Of a stretch of DNA of 42,034 bases, positions 6,442 to 16,700 are shown in pieces (positions within the stretch are counted from its first letter, which is position 1; each line of letters begins with the position of its first letter). This DNA is from a virus. The position numbers and the translations under genes are program-made. The DNA is taken from positions 4,496 to 46,529 of the IMG/VR virus record IMGVR_UViG_3300002231_000758; one strand, 5' to 3'. The notes below the pieces were generated by a model. That model made no database searches and was not told the DNA's origin. It was given only the letters and a program-made list of their open reading frames with translations.

Positions 6442-6882
6442 TCAACCGCCTCTTGCCGCAATGCAGTAAACCCCTGGCGCCCGCGCCTTCTCATATACCG
6501 AATCAGGCACTTCAGCCTTTACCGGCTTCCTGCAAGTCGGGCAATAGTTGAGGCCCTTCCCTGGCAAGGTCTTCAGGTGAATGAATGTATGCTCCCCGTT
6601 CGAACAGTAGGGATCCTGCCCGACCGCTATCATTGCCGCTTCAACCGCTTCCCTATATCGCGGGGTTGCCATATCGGGGAAGTATTCTTCAAGCACGAAG
6701 GGAAGAAGGTCTTTCAATGCCCTTTCAAGAGCCCCTATTCTGTTCGCCGCAGTGCTTAGAACAATGTCAGCGTCCCTTTCGGGTTCTGCCGGCACTCTCA
6801 TTGTGAATTCACGCAAAAGGGTTTCCTTTCCTTCTGTGATCGCAAGCGCAAGTTCCCGAAGTCTTGTTGTCAATACAGTCAT
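6442..6882 (-). CDS. Hypothetical early protein with zinc ribbon (146 aa)
   Basis: The start is ATG 6882, with GGAG about 10 bases upstream; an in-frame TTG one codon earlier is less likely. The N-terminal 80 residues are helical and charged (LRELALAITEGKETLLREFT, then RIGALERALKDLLPFVLEEY). The C-terminal part has YCSNGEHTFIHLKTLPGKGL followed by NYCPTCRKPVKAE, giving a partial ribbon of Cys and His residues. I recognise no family. It is the third cysteine-containing protein in this stretch and belongs to the same operon as the radical SAM gene. Confidence 0.65.
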   Translation of the reverse strand: MTVLTTRLRELALAITEGKETLLREFTMRVPAEPERDADIVLSTAANRIGALERALKDLLPFVLEEYFPDMATPRYREAVEAAMIAVGQDPYCSNGEHTFIHLKTLPGKGLNYCPTCRKPVKAEVPDSVYEKARAPGVYCIAARGG

Positions 6883-6918
6883 CAAAAAAGCTCCAATTGT
6901 GTTGTTTGCGGATTCGTT

Positions 6919-7280
6919 TTAAGGCGTTTTGCTGGCGTATCCTGGCCCGTTCGCCCTTGCCTTTCTCAGCGTATGCAATACGGCGACAACATCAGCCGCA
7001 TATTTGAATACCTTGCTTTCCGGGTAGTATTGCTGAACCCTTTTGTGGACAGCGGCCTTCTTTGCGTCTTTCTTCTTGGGAAGGCCCGGGTCAAACTAAC
7101 GGCTTCAGCAACTTTTTCATGCAGGATGGATAGTCCCTCATTCTTTGACCGAATTGCCGCCTTCGCCTCCGCAAGCTCCGCCTTGAGAGCGTCAGTCTCG
7201 TCTAATCTATCCAGAAGTTTGCCTAGTCTGTCAGCAATCTTCTCGGTTGACCTTGCTTGTATTTCCTTCCAAGTAGCCAT
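6919..7280 (-). CDS. Coiled-coil early protein, frameshifted near 7078-7095
   Basis: The gene starts at ATG 7280 (MATWKEIQARSTEKIADRLG) with AAGGAG upstream. About 60 residues of heptad-like helix follow (LDRLDETDALKAELAEAKAA, then EGLSILHEKVAEAV). Near 7078-7095, in a short run of G and C repeats, the frame must change. The continuation PKKKDAKKAAVHKRVQQYYP then YAADVVAVLHTLRKARANGPG, ending at TAA 6919, is clearly protein-like, whereas the unshifted frame is not. One missing base (121 codons with the stop) or two extra bases (120 codons) both repair it. The product is about 120 residues of unknown function with a lysine-rich C-terminal half. Confidence 0.6.
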
Positions 7281-7281
7281 C

Positions 7282-7782
7282 TTAAATCTCAAACTCCTTA
7301 TATTTTTCAAACAGTGGGTGCCCTGGCCCGATCAACTTGTGGCAGTGCTCGCAGGTGAATCCGCCGATGGTATCCTTGCCGAGCAGTGGGTAACCGCAGT
7401 GGCAGTTGCTATCACCCTCGGGCGTGGAGTAGAGCGTCCTGATCGCGTTGTTATCCACGGCATCAGAAATATCCTCGGCCGCATCGGAGATCATCTCTGG
7501 AATAGACTTGCCCCACTTGGGTACCTCAATAGGTATTTTGGCGCCCTCTTCCAGCCTCTTGTGGAAGTCCTTCATTATCTCTTTCATGTCCGGGAAGTTC
7601 TTAGGCGACTTCACCAGGATCATGTCCACGCGGTTATCATCCACCACCTTGTGCCGTACCCAGGCCGCACAGACGGGGCACTGGACCGTGCTCTTGTCGC
7701 TTCTCTTAGCGATGGTCAAGGACAGGTATCGGTTTTTATAGACACCTATCTGCTTGTGGCAGTATGGACAGTAGAGCTTCAT
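7282..7782 (-). CDS. Two-ribbon zinc protein (166 aa)
   Basis: The N-terminus MKLYCPYCHKQIGVYKNRY is followed by a second pair QCPVCAAW (about residues 34-41), making one four-cysteine ribbon. The C-terminus has a second set, SNCHCGYPLL and FTCEHCHKLIG (about 128-151). Between them lies a helical acidic segment (MKEIMKDFHKRLEEG, then EMISDAAEDISDAVDNN). Proteins with zinc ribbons at both ends often bridge partners or bind nucleic acid. I do not recognise a named family. The stop lies one base before the next gene's ATG at 7280, so the two are likely co-translated. Confidence 0.65.
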   Translation of the reverse strand: MKLYCPYCHKQIGVYKNRYLSLTIAKRSDKSTVQCPVCAAWVRHKVVDDNRVDMILVKSPKNFPDMKEIMKDFHKRLEEGAKIPIEVPKWGKSIPEMISDAAEDISDAVDNNAIRTLYSTPEGDSNCHCGYPLLGKDTIGGFTCEHCHKLIGPGHPLFEKYKEFEI

Positions 7783-7818
7783 GTCGGTCCTTCAGTTAGG
7801 GCCCAGTCCGAGTGGATT

Positions 7819-7845
7819 AACCAGTCACCACCTCAGTGGCTGGTT
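7819..7845 (-). other. Hairpin in the 7783-7950 gap
   Basis: Ten bases at 7819-7828 pair with 7836-7845 (AACCAGTCAC with GTGGCTGGTT, one wobble pair) around a seven-base loop. No run of T follows on the minus strand, so it is not a standard intrinsic terminator. It lies in the 168-base gap between the basic peptide gene (ends 7951) and the zinc protein gene (starts 7782), where I see no convincing gene. It may be a transcript-processing or attenuation element. Confidence 0.4.
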
Positions 7846-7950
7846 ACGTCCTGGGCTTTGGTGTACCAGGGAGGATTTCCACCTCTCACAGATGCATACG
7901 GCCTGATGAATTATGTAAGTAGTCTGAAACCGTTGCACTGGTACAAAAAT

Positions 7951-8091
7951 CTATTTGGACTCGGGCTTCTTAAGAGAACGTTGCAGGGCGGCGGCTGGGT
8001 TGACCAGCATCAGGTTCTTGCTCCTGGGTGAGTGAGTGGCGAACTCCCTCTTGCGCTTCCAGGACTTGCGCTCTTTGCGGTAACGTTTCAT
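7951..8091 (-). CDS. Small basic protein (46 aa)
   Basis: The frame starts at ATG 8091 behind AGGAG and ends at TAG 7951. The first 17 residues are almost all basic or aromatic (MKRYRKERKSWKRKREF), followed by THSPRSKNLMLVNPAAA and a lysine-rich end. The strong charge suggests nucleic-acid binding, like phage DNA-condensing or RNA-binding peptides. It follows recT in the early operon. No family is recognised, but its ribosome binding site and composition make it a convincing gene. Confidence 0.6.
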   Translation of the reverse strand: MKRYRKERKSWKRKREFATHSPRSKNLMLVNPAAALQRSLKKPESK

Positions 8092-8118
8092 TTGGGCTCC
8101 TTATAAGGGCGGGGGCAC

Positions 8119-9240
8119 TTAGGCCCCCGCCCAGGGGTGTGTGTGGGTGGGGATTTGTGCGAACTGGTTGTCAGCCCAGTTCTTGACTTTCTGCAGGCAG
8201 GCGTCCGTATCGTGGACCATCGCCCTGCGGATCTCCAGCGGGGCGTCCTGATATGTCTGGCCCACGGTGATGTGGTTAGCGTCGATCAGGTAGTCGTTTA
8301 TGATGTTATCGGGGATGCCGGTATCATTCATCTGCTTTGCGGCCTCTGCCACGGTGGTCTTGGTGACCCGCTTTACTTTCGGCTCTTCCTGCGTCTGATC
8401 AGGCTCCTTGGCGCTTCCCTCGGTGGATCCCTCTTCCACCTTGGGCTCGGGCTCGATGACCTCTACCGGAGCGGCCTCCGCGGACGGTTCTATGCCGAGA
8501 CGGTTGGCGAGATCTTCCGAGCGGCTGTCGGTCAGTGGCACTTCTTCGATGGTGGTGGCCATCTTTGGGCCGGACTGCTGGAGTTCGTCAGGGGAGTAGA
8601 CACCCATGATGACATCCGGACAGTGGAGACGGGCCCAACGCTTCAACGCGAGGTAGGCCAACTGCTGTTTGGGATCGCTGGCCCACAGGGTGGAGTTACG
8701 GACAGTCGCCTGGGAGAGCAGGAGCTCCAGCACCCGCGGCTCTGTCTCGGTCTTCAACTGGCAGGACACGCGGACACCACAGCCCTCTTCATCTTGGCCA
8801 CTCCAGGCCGGAACCTGATACTTATTACCAGTCTTTTGGCTGACCTTCCAGTTAAATTTGCCGATGACACGTTCCCAGGGGCCGTACCACTCGTACTGCG
8901 GACGGCCAAGAACCGGACCGACACTGTTGATGGCCGCGGCTACGAGCTGAGACTCGTAACCGAGCTTACCGGACACGATGTGGGTCTTCTGGGCCACAGC
9001 ATAGGGATCCATCTTCCAGCGCATTGCCTGGGTGATGACGGCGAAGCAGTCGCCAGGATTACCCTGCAGGTGGACCGGAACCGTGCATTTGCCGGACGCC
9101 ATGATGCTGGCACAGGTATTGAGGCGGTTAAAGATCTGCTCGTCCAGGAGGATAGCCTCTGGAGAGATGACCGAGACGTTGGGGGATAGGTTGGCCATCA
9201 CGGCTTCATCCCGATTGGTGGTTGTGAGTTCTTCAGACAT
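8119..9240 (-). CDS. recT: RecT-family single-strand annealing protein
   Basis: The 373-residue protein carries the RecT core at about residues 45-210: MASGKCTVPVHLQGNPGDCF, then AMRWKMDPYAVAQKTHIVSG, then KLGYESQLVAAAINSVGPV. RecT proteins coat single-stranded DNA and anneal complementary strands during phage recombination. They work with a 5'-3' exonuclease, and the YqaJ-type exonuclease is encoded directly upstream, so the two form the classic phage pair. After about residue 235 comes an acidic proline-rich linker (EPEPKVEEGSTEGSAKEPDQ), then a smaller helical domain near the C-terminus (PDNIINDYLIDANHITVG). This tail is longer than in E. coli RecT and may recruit partners. Confidence 0.92.
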   Translation of the reverse strand: MSEELTTTNRDEAVMANLSPNVSVISPEAILLDEQIFNRLNTCASIMASGKCTVPVHLQGNPGDCFAVITQAMRWKMDPYAVAQKTHIVSGKLGYESQLVAAAINSVGPVLGRPQYEWYGPWERVIGKFNWKVSQKTGNKYQVPAWSGQDEEGCGVRVSCQLKTETEPRVLELLLSQATVRNSTLWASDPKQQLAYLALKRWARLHCPDVIMGVYSPDELQQSGPKMATTIEEVPLTDSRSEDLANRLGIEPSAEAAPVEVIEPEPKVEEGSTEGSAKEPDQTQEEPKVKRVTKTTVAEAAKQMNDTGIPDNIINDYLIDANHITVGQTYQDAPLEIRRAMVHDTDACLQKVKNWADNQFAQIPTHTHPWAGA

Positions 9241-9260
9241 CTGAATGTCTCCTTCTTGGG

Positions 9261-10133
9261 TTATGCGCTCTTGCGCTTTTTGGTTAGAAAATTGCCGCGC
9301 TTCTCTTTGCCCATCTTCCAGGTGGCCAGGGTGAATCCATCGTCCGGAGCCAGGAGCATCTCGTTTTCGCCCATGAATTCTTTGACGGTGAACTCATAGG
9401 CCTCCTTCTGCTTTTCGAGCCCTTTGATCTCATCCTTGACCGAGATCAGACCATCAACGGATGCCACGATCTCGGGCGTGGCAGTGATGGTCAGGCCATT
9501 GCCTAGATCGTACAGAACCTTCAGGTCTGCCAGATCGACTGGTGGCGGCGGGACGCGCTTTTGTACATGGTCTTCCCAGAATGTCTTGGCGCCGGCAATC
9601 AAACCGTTGGCGAGGCGCTCGTTGTAGTTGACCTTGTACCAGCGGAACTCGCTTCCGGCGATCAACACGGCCACGTAGGCGATGCGGAGTCCAGTGACGG
9701 TCATGTAGTGGGTCACCTGCATAAGGTACTCATACGGGATCTCGTCAGTGCCGATCTCGCCCCACTCGTTACGCTTCGATAGGTGGGCTGTCTTACATTC
9801 CAGCAGGGCTTTCTCACCGATGACGTAGCGGTCAATGTTGGCCAACAGAAACGGGTGATCCTTATGCTGGAAGATACTCCAGCGATGTTGAACCTTAAAG
9901 CCGGTCTTGTGGGTGAAGAGTGTTGCTACTGTCTCTTCCTGGAGGGTGCCGATCAACTGCAGATCAGTCTGTTCCTCTTCCTCGGGAACCTCGGGATCGA
10001 TCTTGTCCAGGTAGAGCTGGAAGGGGGTGTCGTAGTTGGAGTAGCCGAAGACGGACGCGATGTCGGAACCGCCCAGGCCCATCTTACGAGCCTTAAGCCA
10101 TTCCTGGCGTGTCATGTTCTTGGTACTGAGCAT
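9261..10133 (-). CDS. YqaJ-type viral exonuclease (PD-(D/E)XK)
   Basis: The 290-residue protein matches the lambda-exonuclease-like YqaJ family. It has the early GLGGSDIASVFG (residues 19-30) with its conserved GGSD, then HPFLLANIDRYV with the metal-binding Asp at 101, and ALLECKTA with the E-x-K at 112-114. A helix with a conserved Gln follows (YEYLMQVTHYMTVTG). It would resect double-strand ends to give 3' single strands for RecT, encoded just downstream. The C-terminal 70 residues are helical and lysine-rich (IKGLEKQKEAYEFTVKEFMG), as is usual in this family. The catalytic residues appear complete. Confidence 0.92.
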   Translation of the reverse strand: MLSTKNMTRQEWLKARKMGLGGSDIASVFGYSNYDTPFQLYLDKIDPEVPEEEEQTDLQLIGTLQEETVATLFTHKTGFKVQHRWSIFQHKDHPFLLANIDRYVIGEKALLECKTAHLSKRNEWGEIGTDEIPYEYLMQVTHYMTVTGLRIAYVAVLIAGSEFRWYKVNYNERLANGLIAGAKTFWEDHVQKRVPPPPVDLADLKVLYDLGNGLTITATPEIVASVDGLISVKDEIKGLEKQKEAYEFTVKEFMGENEMLLAPDDGFTLATWKMGKEKRGNFLTKKRKSA

Positions 10134-10148
10134 TGTGGAGTGCTCCTC

Positions 10149-10400
10149 TTATAAGGGTTGGTCTTCTATTTTGATGACAATGTCATAGTCGTCGCAGATC
10201 TCCTCGGCCGAGTGGCGGAGACGCTCTGCGAATGGTTCAACGCTGGTGCCCTTGGCACAGCAGTGGTTGTCGATGATCAGGACCATCAGCTCCTGGATAG
10301 CCCACTCCTGCTTCTTACGCAGGCGGCGAGCCACGGTCAGGATGGCCATACAGATTACGAGGTAAGCGACGAACATCAGGAACACACACACATAGAACAT
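10149..10400 (-). CDS. Small membrane-anchored protein (83 aa)
   Basis: I start at ATG 10400 (MFYVCVFLMFVAYLVICMAI), with AAGGA about 9 bases upstream, rather than an earlier Met in the leader. The N-terminus is one transmembrane helix of about 25 residues, followed by a basic stop-transfer (ARRLRKKQE) and a soluble tail of about 50 residues with CC and acidic segments (EEICDDYDIVIKIED). It is the first gene after the terminator at 10438-10467 and leads into the exonuclease-RecT pair. The function is unknown. Confidence 0.6.
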   Translation of the reverse strand: MFYVCVFLMFVAYLVICMAILTVARRLRKKQEWAIQELMVLIIDNHCCAKGTSVEPFAERLRHSAEEICDDYDIVIKIEDQPL

Positions 10401-10437
10401 AGTACTTTTCCTTACACACACACTGGCAGAGAAAAGA

Positions 10438-10467
10438 GAGTGTCAGGCCAGGATTGACCTGACACTC
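10438..10467 (-). terminator. Rho-independent terminator after the RHH gene
   Basis: A perfect 10-base stem (GAGTGTCAGG with CCTGACACTC) encloses a 10-base loop. On the minus strand it is followed by a T-rich stretch (CTTTTC) at about 10431-10437. It sits 20 bases after the stop of the ribbon-helix-helix gene at 10487 and before the early operon begins. It would end transcription coming from the late genes or from the RHH promoter, separating the two halves of the window. Confidence 0.75.
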
Positions 10468-10486
10468 CTGGGGGGATGGGGGAGAA

Positions 10487-10660
10487 TTATAGCTTCCCTT
10501 TCGAGTTTGCCTTCAGAAAGTCGAGATGGTCTAGAGCGACAGGCACCAGCCTATCCAGGAACTTCTCGATACTGCGGCCGTCTTCCTTCGATGCGGCCTT
10601 CGTCCTCTTGTGGACAGGGTCGATCAGGGAGATTGAGACTCTTCCGCGTTTATCTGCCAT
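10487..10660 (-). CDS. Ribbon-helix-helix-like regulator (57 aa)
   Basis: The frame starts at ATG 10660 with GAGGG upstream. The short N-terminal strand RGRVSISLID is followed by helices with KRTKAASKEDGRSIEKFLDRL. This resembles MetJ/Arc-type ribbon-helix-helix repressors, in which a strand pair from two subunits enters the DNA major groove. The gene is the only one between the giant virion gene and the terminator at 10438. It has its own promoter with an inverted repeat over the -10 region (10707-10736), the layout of a self-repressing regulator. It may control the early/late switch, but its targets are unproven. Confidence 0.65.
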   Translation of the reverse strand: MADKRGRVSISLIDPVHKRTKAASKEDGRSIEKFLDRLVPVALDHLDFLKANSKGKL

Positions 10661-10706
10661 TGTTTGGCCCTCTTGGTTCTGGTTGATACCGAGAACCTAG
10701 AGCCTG

Positions 10707-10736
10707 AAATACACTATTGCAAATGTATTTTGGCAA
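10707..10736 (-). promoter_or_regulatory. Sigma-70-like promoter with overlapping operator
   Basis: On the minus strand TTGCCA (10731-10736) matches five of six -35 consensus bases. After a 17-base spacer, TGTATT (10708-10713) matches four of six -10 bases. A 7-base inverted repeat (AAATACA at 10707-10713 and TGTATTT at 10724-10730) covers the -10 region and spacer, so a bound repressor would block polymerase. Transcription would start near 10700, giving a leader of about 40 bases before the RHH gene. The RHH protein itself is the obvious candidate ligand. Confidence 0.6.
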
Positions 10737-10750
10737 AACTTTGCGGAAAG

Positions 10751-13700
10751 TTACTTAGACCGTTTGATTCGTAACCTGCGGAGCTTCTGGAGGCCCCTGC
10801 GGGTGACGGGTTTGTCCTTTTTGACATCTTCGCCCGAGCGTATCCGTTCCTTCCTTGGCGCCTTACTCATGCGCTTGATCTGGGACCGGATACTCTTGTC
10901 AGTGATGAACGGGATCGCCTTGTTCCGGTTCTTACGGACCTGGGCGTTGTAGTTCTCAATCATCTCCATGATCTCGTCCCAGTCGTCCATGCTACGCTCG
11001 TTACGGGGAGTCAGGTAGAAGCGCCGGATCTTGGCGTAGATATCGCCGCGGCGGTCTGAGAAACCCCGTTCCGATGTTCTCTCGTTCCACTGCTCTTCGG
11101 ACATAGCAGATGTCCTGGCGGGATTGAAGCCGAAGCCGCGAATCCATCGCTCACTCGTGGTCGGTTTGATCTGCTCATTCTTGTAGAAAAGAGGCTGGTT
11201 GTTTCTAGCTGTAACGCCTTCACTTGCTTCCCGCATCTGCCGGATCGGACCGGCCAGGATTCTCGGGGAGAGCTTCTCGGCACCCTTAGTCACATCACCG
11301 CGCAAAATACTCTCAGTGCCCTGCAGGATGTCCTTGGCCATTGAGGCCGGAGCACCCAGGAGGTCCATCGGTTTGGTGGGTAAGTCGGTGATACCAATCT
11401 GCAGTGAACCACCCAGGTTGAAGCCAGCCAGTCCGGCGAGGCCCTGACGGCTGAAACGCTCTCCTGGGTCGCCAAACGTGCGACCGGCCCACTGATGAAG
11501 AGCCTCTTCCGGCTCCTCGGGCGGCACCTGACCAACGGCCTTAAACAGGAACTTCGTCAACATCGAGATGATGGGCATCGCCACGGTTGCACCGGCTCCG
11601 GCGATCACGGCCGGAGACAGGAGCATGTAGGCAAATGCCTCGCCATTCTGGCGGGCTTGCTTGGCGTCTTTGTTCTTGGCCGACACCGCAGTATCATAGC
11701 CAAGTTGGGTCAGCACTTGCAGGTAATTCTGTGAGAAGGTCTTGTACATATGCCACGCACTCATGGCCTGTTGCGGGGCGCCACCGCCACGGGTCCACCA
11801 AGGCTTGTTGGTCTTACCGTAACTGGCGTGGGCGTCATCGCTGATCTCCTTGGCTTCTAGTAGTGTCGCTTCCTGGGTCGCTTTCGAGCCGTCCCAGGTT
11901 CCCTCTTTTTGCCGCTTTGCTTTCAGCCCGTAGTACGCACCTGCAATAGTGCTGGCCCTGTTGACCTTCTCAGTGACCGAGAAGACTCCCATAGCCACGT
12001 TCATGACCTTGGCCCAAGCTTTGCCGGTGTACCCCTGGAGCGCCTGCATGGCCTCCATGTTCTGGAGTGCATCGTCATAGCCGCGGTTCTTGATCTCGTT
12101 GTAGAGCCACTCTTTCTCCTGGCCCTCTTTGGTGTTCTCAAAGCCCTTGCCTTTGCCGTGCTTCTGGTAGAGCCAATTGCGGACGTAGTCCGTGCCGCCC
12201 TGAGCCATGAGCTTGAACGATGAGGTGATCGGGATGCCGTGCTTCTTAAACACGGCCGGAACACTCGTGACCAGGGCAGTCATGTTAACCATACCTGGGG
12301 CCACGCCGGACAAGTACTTCAGACTGGCCAGTCCCTTGATCTTGTTCATGATGCGCTCGCTACGCTCTTCGTTCCGGAGCACCTCATGCATGTAGGACTG
12401 GATGTCCTTGAACGCATGTTCCTGGGTGGAGGAGTCGATACGTTTCTCGCGGACCATCTCGCGGTAGTCCGTGTAGAGCTCGCCCATGGCCTCGTTGTAT
12501 TCCTTGGTGCCGCTCTCCAGGAGCTCGCCGTCTTCGTCCATCGGCGGGTACTTGGCTTTATACTCGGCCCAGGTTACGTCCGTGCCCATGAACAGCCGCA
12601 TCATGTTCTGTGCCGCGATCCGTTTGGCGGAGCCGCCAGCCACGGCCTTACCGGCCAGGATGACAGACCGGAGAACATCCTCGACATAGCCCTTGTAGAC
12701 CTCCTTGCCGGTTCCCTTGCGCCGGCCGATCTTCCTCGACTGACTGCCATGCTGGTGGTAGGTGTTCGCCACCTGACTGACCAGGAGATCTCCGAAGGCG
12801 CTGACAGACAGGGAGTCAACGAAGCTGGTGTCCAGGGCTTGCGCCAGGGTCTTCTCGATGTCCTTGCTCGGGTTCTTGATCCGCCATGCCTTATCGTTAG
12901 GGTCGCTCGGTGGCGCCCAGCGGCCCGCACCGAGTGATTTGATCGTTTGGCCCTGTTGGCTGTTGGTCTGGCCGCGGACGACGAAGTAAGGATCAGTCCC
13001 GCCGTCTTTCCTCGGGTAGTCCTCAAACGTACCTTCCAGGCCGAAGTCCTCCAGGGAGATCTCCCGTTCCGACTTGCGCTTCATCTCGGCCAGGGTGTTC
13101 TGGAGGAGATCGTTCATGGCCACCAGACTGGAGTCCATGTACGCCTTCTCAGACGGCCGGTTGGAGATCTGCTTCTCGATCTTATAGCCCTGGAGCTCGT
13201 AGTAGGCGCCAACGGCATCCCGCATTACCGTGCTGTCGAACAGACGGAGGATCGGGTTTGTGCCTTCCTTGGTGGCCTTGAGCATGAACTTACCACTCAG
13301 CCGGATACGTGGCATGTAGTGGCCGCGGCGATCACCCATCTGTTTGAGGGCTTCAAACAGGGAGATCTTCTTGATGACGGGCTTGTCGTTCTCGTCCTTC
13401 TCGCCAGTGTCGTACTCCACTTCCAGCTCGGGCAGACCGAGTTCCTCGCGGAGCTTCTGGTTCTCTATTGCCTCGCTGACCAGGACGCCGTACATGCGGT
13501 GGTTCATGTGGCGGATGGACTTCAATGCCTGACCGGCGGCTTCGGAGCCGGTGGTCTGCACGTACTCAGCCGCTTCGGCGTTGTAGGCCACCATCCAGGC
13601 GCGTTCCTCAGTCTCGTACTCGGCGTTGTTGACCGCGGAGTAGGTGACATCGCCATTGGCGTTGTACCTCGGCTTCATGACCTGATAGGTCTTCTTGCCG

Positions 13701-16700
13701 TCATCGTCTTCCACTTCGTTTACGGTGTAGCCGAAGGCTTCCACATCCTGGTTGATCAGGTACTGCTGGAGCGCCTTCCACTCCTTTCGCATCTTGCTGG
13801 CGAACTCGGTGATGAAGCCCAGGTCTGACGGGCCCTCTCCCTGATCGCTATTGAAGATGAAGTTTGAGAAGATGTGCTTATAGTCGTTGATCTTGGTGGC
13901 CTCGTTGTAGATTGCTCGGGCCACGGGGATCTTCTTATAGATGTGCTGTGGCGTTCCCAGAAGCAAGGTCAGCGGGTGGAAGTCGGGCCGCTTGTTCTTG
14001 TCCTTGATCTTACGCACGGACTTGTGGCTTGCGTACCATTCCTTGATGGTGTGGCTCGCGATTCGCTGGTACCACTCCTGGGCATCCTTCATGGAGTCGA
14101 TAAAAGATTCGCCGGCAGTGTTCAGGACGCCCTTATCCTTCATCTCATCGAACTCGTAACGGCGTTCCGGCCGCAGTGCGTAGCGTTTATTCCGCTCCTT
14201 CTTAGTCTCTTTCTTCTGGTCCAGGAGATTGTACTGAATCATATCTGGGTGTCTCGGCTGATCTGGCACCGGAGCGATCCGGAGTTCGTCAGCATTCGGC
14301 TGGCGCTTAATCCACTTCTCGGCCATACCGCGTTGCATAGGACCGTCCAGTCCATACACAGGGACAGACTCGCCCGTTTCTCTATTGACAACCATGACCA
14401 AGTTTTTGATCATAGGCATAGGAGATCCGGCATTGATGTGGTCCAGCACCATGTTGGACACCTTGTCGACCAGTTTCCTAGCACGGAGAACCATCTTCGG
14501 GAAGTTGGCCTCTTTGAGAACCTTCTTCATCAGACGATCCTGAACGAGCTTAGGCATACCATACAACCGCGCTCGGGCCTGACGGTCAAAGTCGGTGCGA
14601 AGCTGGGCTTCTGCTTCTTTCTCGGTGATCTTGCCGGCCGCAAGGTCCATGACCGCGTCCTCGACAGAGAACGAGAATCCATCAAATACGAGGTTCTCAA
14701 CCTGCTGGAACTCAGCTTCCATTGCCGCCAGGAACTTGTCTGTCGGAGTGCCGAGTCCATCTACCAGGGGCTCGCCACTGGACTTCAGTTGCGCAAGCGG
14801 AGATCGGCGTTCGGTGAATGCATTGTAGTCGTCGAACAGAGTCTCTGCGGCATGACTGGCCAGGACCATGATTCCACCATCCTGGTCCGCCTCGTTGTTG
14901 CCAATCTCTGTTTCTAGCCAGTTGGATGCCCCGCTGACTAGTGCCGCGTCATAGAACCGCTTCTCCTCCGGCGTCTGGTCCTGGCGCTTGAGGGCATATC
15001 GGATGTCGGGGGATTCCATGAACGGGCGGACCTTGTCTAGGACCGCCTTAATCCCAGCGCGGAACTGTGGCCGCAATGATGCATTGTAGTTGTCATCATA
15101 GATGGGCAGATAGCCCTCGGGCGAATTGAGGGAACCCTTGGGCAGGACTCCGCTCTCTATGCGCCTCGCCATGTTCTGTTGTAGATCTTTGGCGAAGTCC
15201 AGTGCCCTACCTGCCACGTTGGACGGGAAGTCGATGTCCTTGCGGATCTCAGCGGCGGCTATACGCTGGTTTTCTGTTGTCTGCTGGGCTCGGTCGTAGA
15301 ATCGCTTCTTTAATCCAGATAGTGCATACCTGATGTCCGGCTGGCTCCCTTTCGGCGGGTCCGAGAGCTTATGTAAAGAGTCCGTTCCGCCTTCAATAAA
15401 GAACGCGGCAATGTCGTTGCGCTGATGAACAACATTTAGCATCCGATCTAGTATGACCAGTTGATCCTCGGCAGTGTCTGCTTTGAAGTATTCATCTGTG
15501 AGATTGAACAGTGGATTCAGGCCGTAGTCCGATATAGGATCACCGTACTCGGACTCGAAAAATTCATTAAAGAATCGATCCTTATCAAACGAATCCGGAT
15601 CAATATTATTATCTTCAAGGATGTCTTCAATAGACCTAAATCCATGCTCGGCCAGATCAGTAGATGCGGACAACCTAGCAAGATTTTTAAATATTTGGTC
15701 TGCTATACCAGCAAGTCCACGCTCATCGCGCACAAACCCCATACGGGCCGTGTCATTCCAAATTTTCTGTACTCGTCCAAACGACACTGGTGACCAAGAA
15801 ATCTTACTACCTGGATCACTGTCTAGGAATTCGTCTAAGATGGTAGCTTCTTGTCTGGTTTGCTCTTCATAAACATCCGCGATGTCAGACATGCGGGCCA
15901 CAGAGTACCTCTTGCCGCCACGTAGGCGCTTGCCTTGGGCCTTGGCCGGACGGCTGAAGCCACAGAACACTTTACAGGAGGAGCAGACACCAGTCTTACA
16001 ACAGACCTTGTTGTCGGCCACCTTCTTGAACTGGGCCGGAGTGATGCCTTCTACGCCGGACTCACGCAGATCCTTCTCGGTCACGCGGTCAGAGAAGATC
16101 TCTGCAGACGGTGCCTGGAAGATCTCTGCGAGCTGGCGGAGTGTTTTCTCTCCGATATTCTTAAAGATCGCAGGATTGTTGAAGCGCCAGATGTCCATCA
16201 GCAGGTCGGGATTGGTCCGGCCGTGATAGATCGTGACCACATCGATGTCAGGGTTCATAGTCGCCCTGATCGCATCGCGGCGGTTGATCCCTACATACCG
16301 GATCTTGATCTGCTCACCGTGCTTCTTGCGTAGGGCTTTCGCCTGCTTCATAGACATGCCAAATGCGATGAGTCTACGGGAGTCCCTCATCCGTAGGGCA
16401 CTCTTAAGCCGCCCACGGTCCAGTTTGGAGTACTTCCGGACAGAGTCGCGGCCCATGACGATCCGGTCCAGGTTATCGGGAAGGAAGTCGGTGGACACGT
16501 TCACGCGGAGGTTCTTGTACTTTGGCACGAACTTCTTCACGAACTCAGCCTGCTTGGTGATCGCCTTGATCGTCAGGCCGCGCCTTTTGGCGTCAGTCAG
16601 AATGCGGTCAACGGTCTTCTCCATCTGCGAAGTGTAGTCGCCGCTGGCGAACATGCGCATACCGCCGATGCTGTTGAAGAACTTCACCATAGGCTCGGGC

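Noticed and set aside
6973-8031. Plus-strand frame of 352 codons
   Set aside because: It runs antisense to two real minus-strand zinc and coiled-coil genes and across a gap with mixed composition; no domain or start signal supports it.
8137-9189. Plus-strand frame of 350 codons opposite recT
   Set aside because: The minus strand clearly encodes RecT; the antisense frame has no motif.
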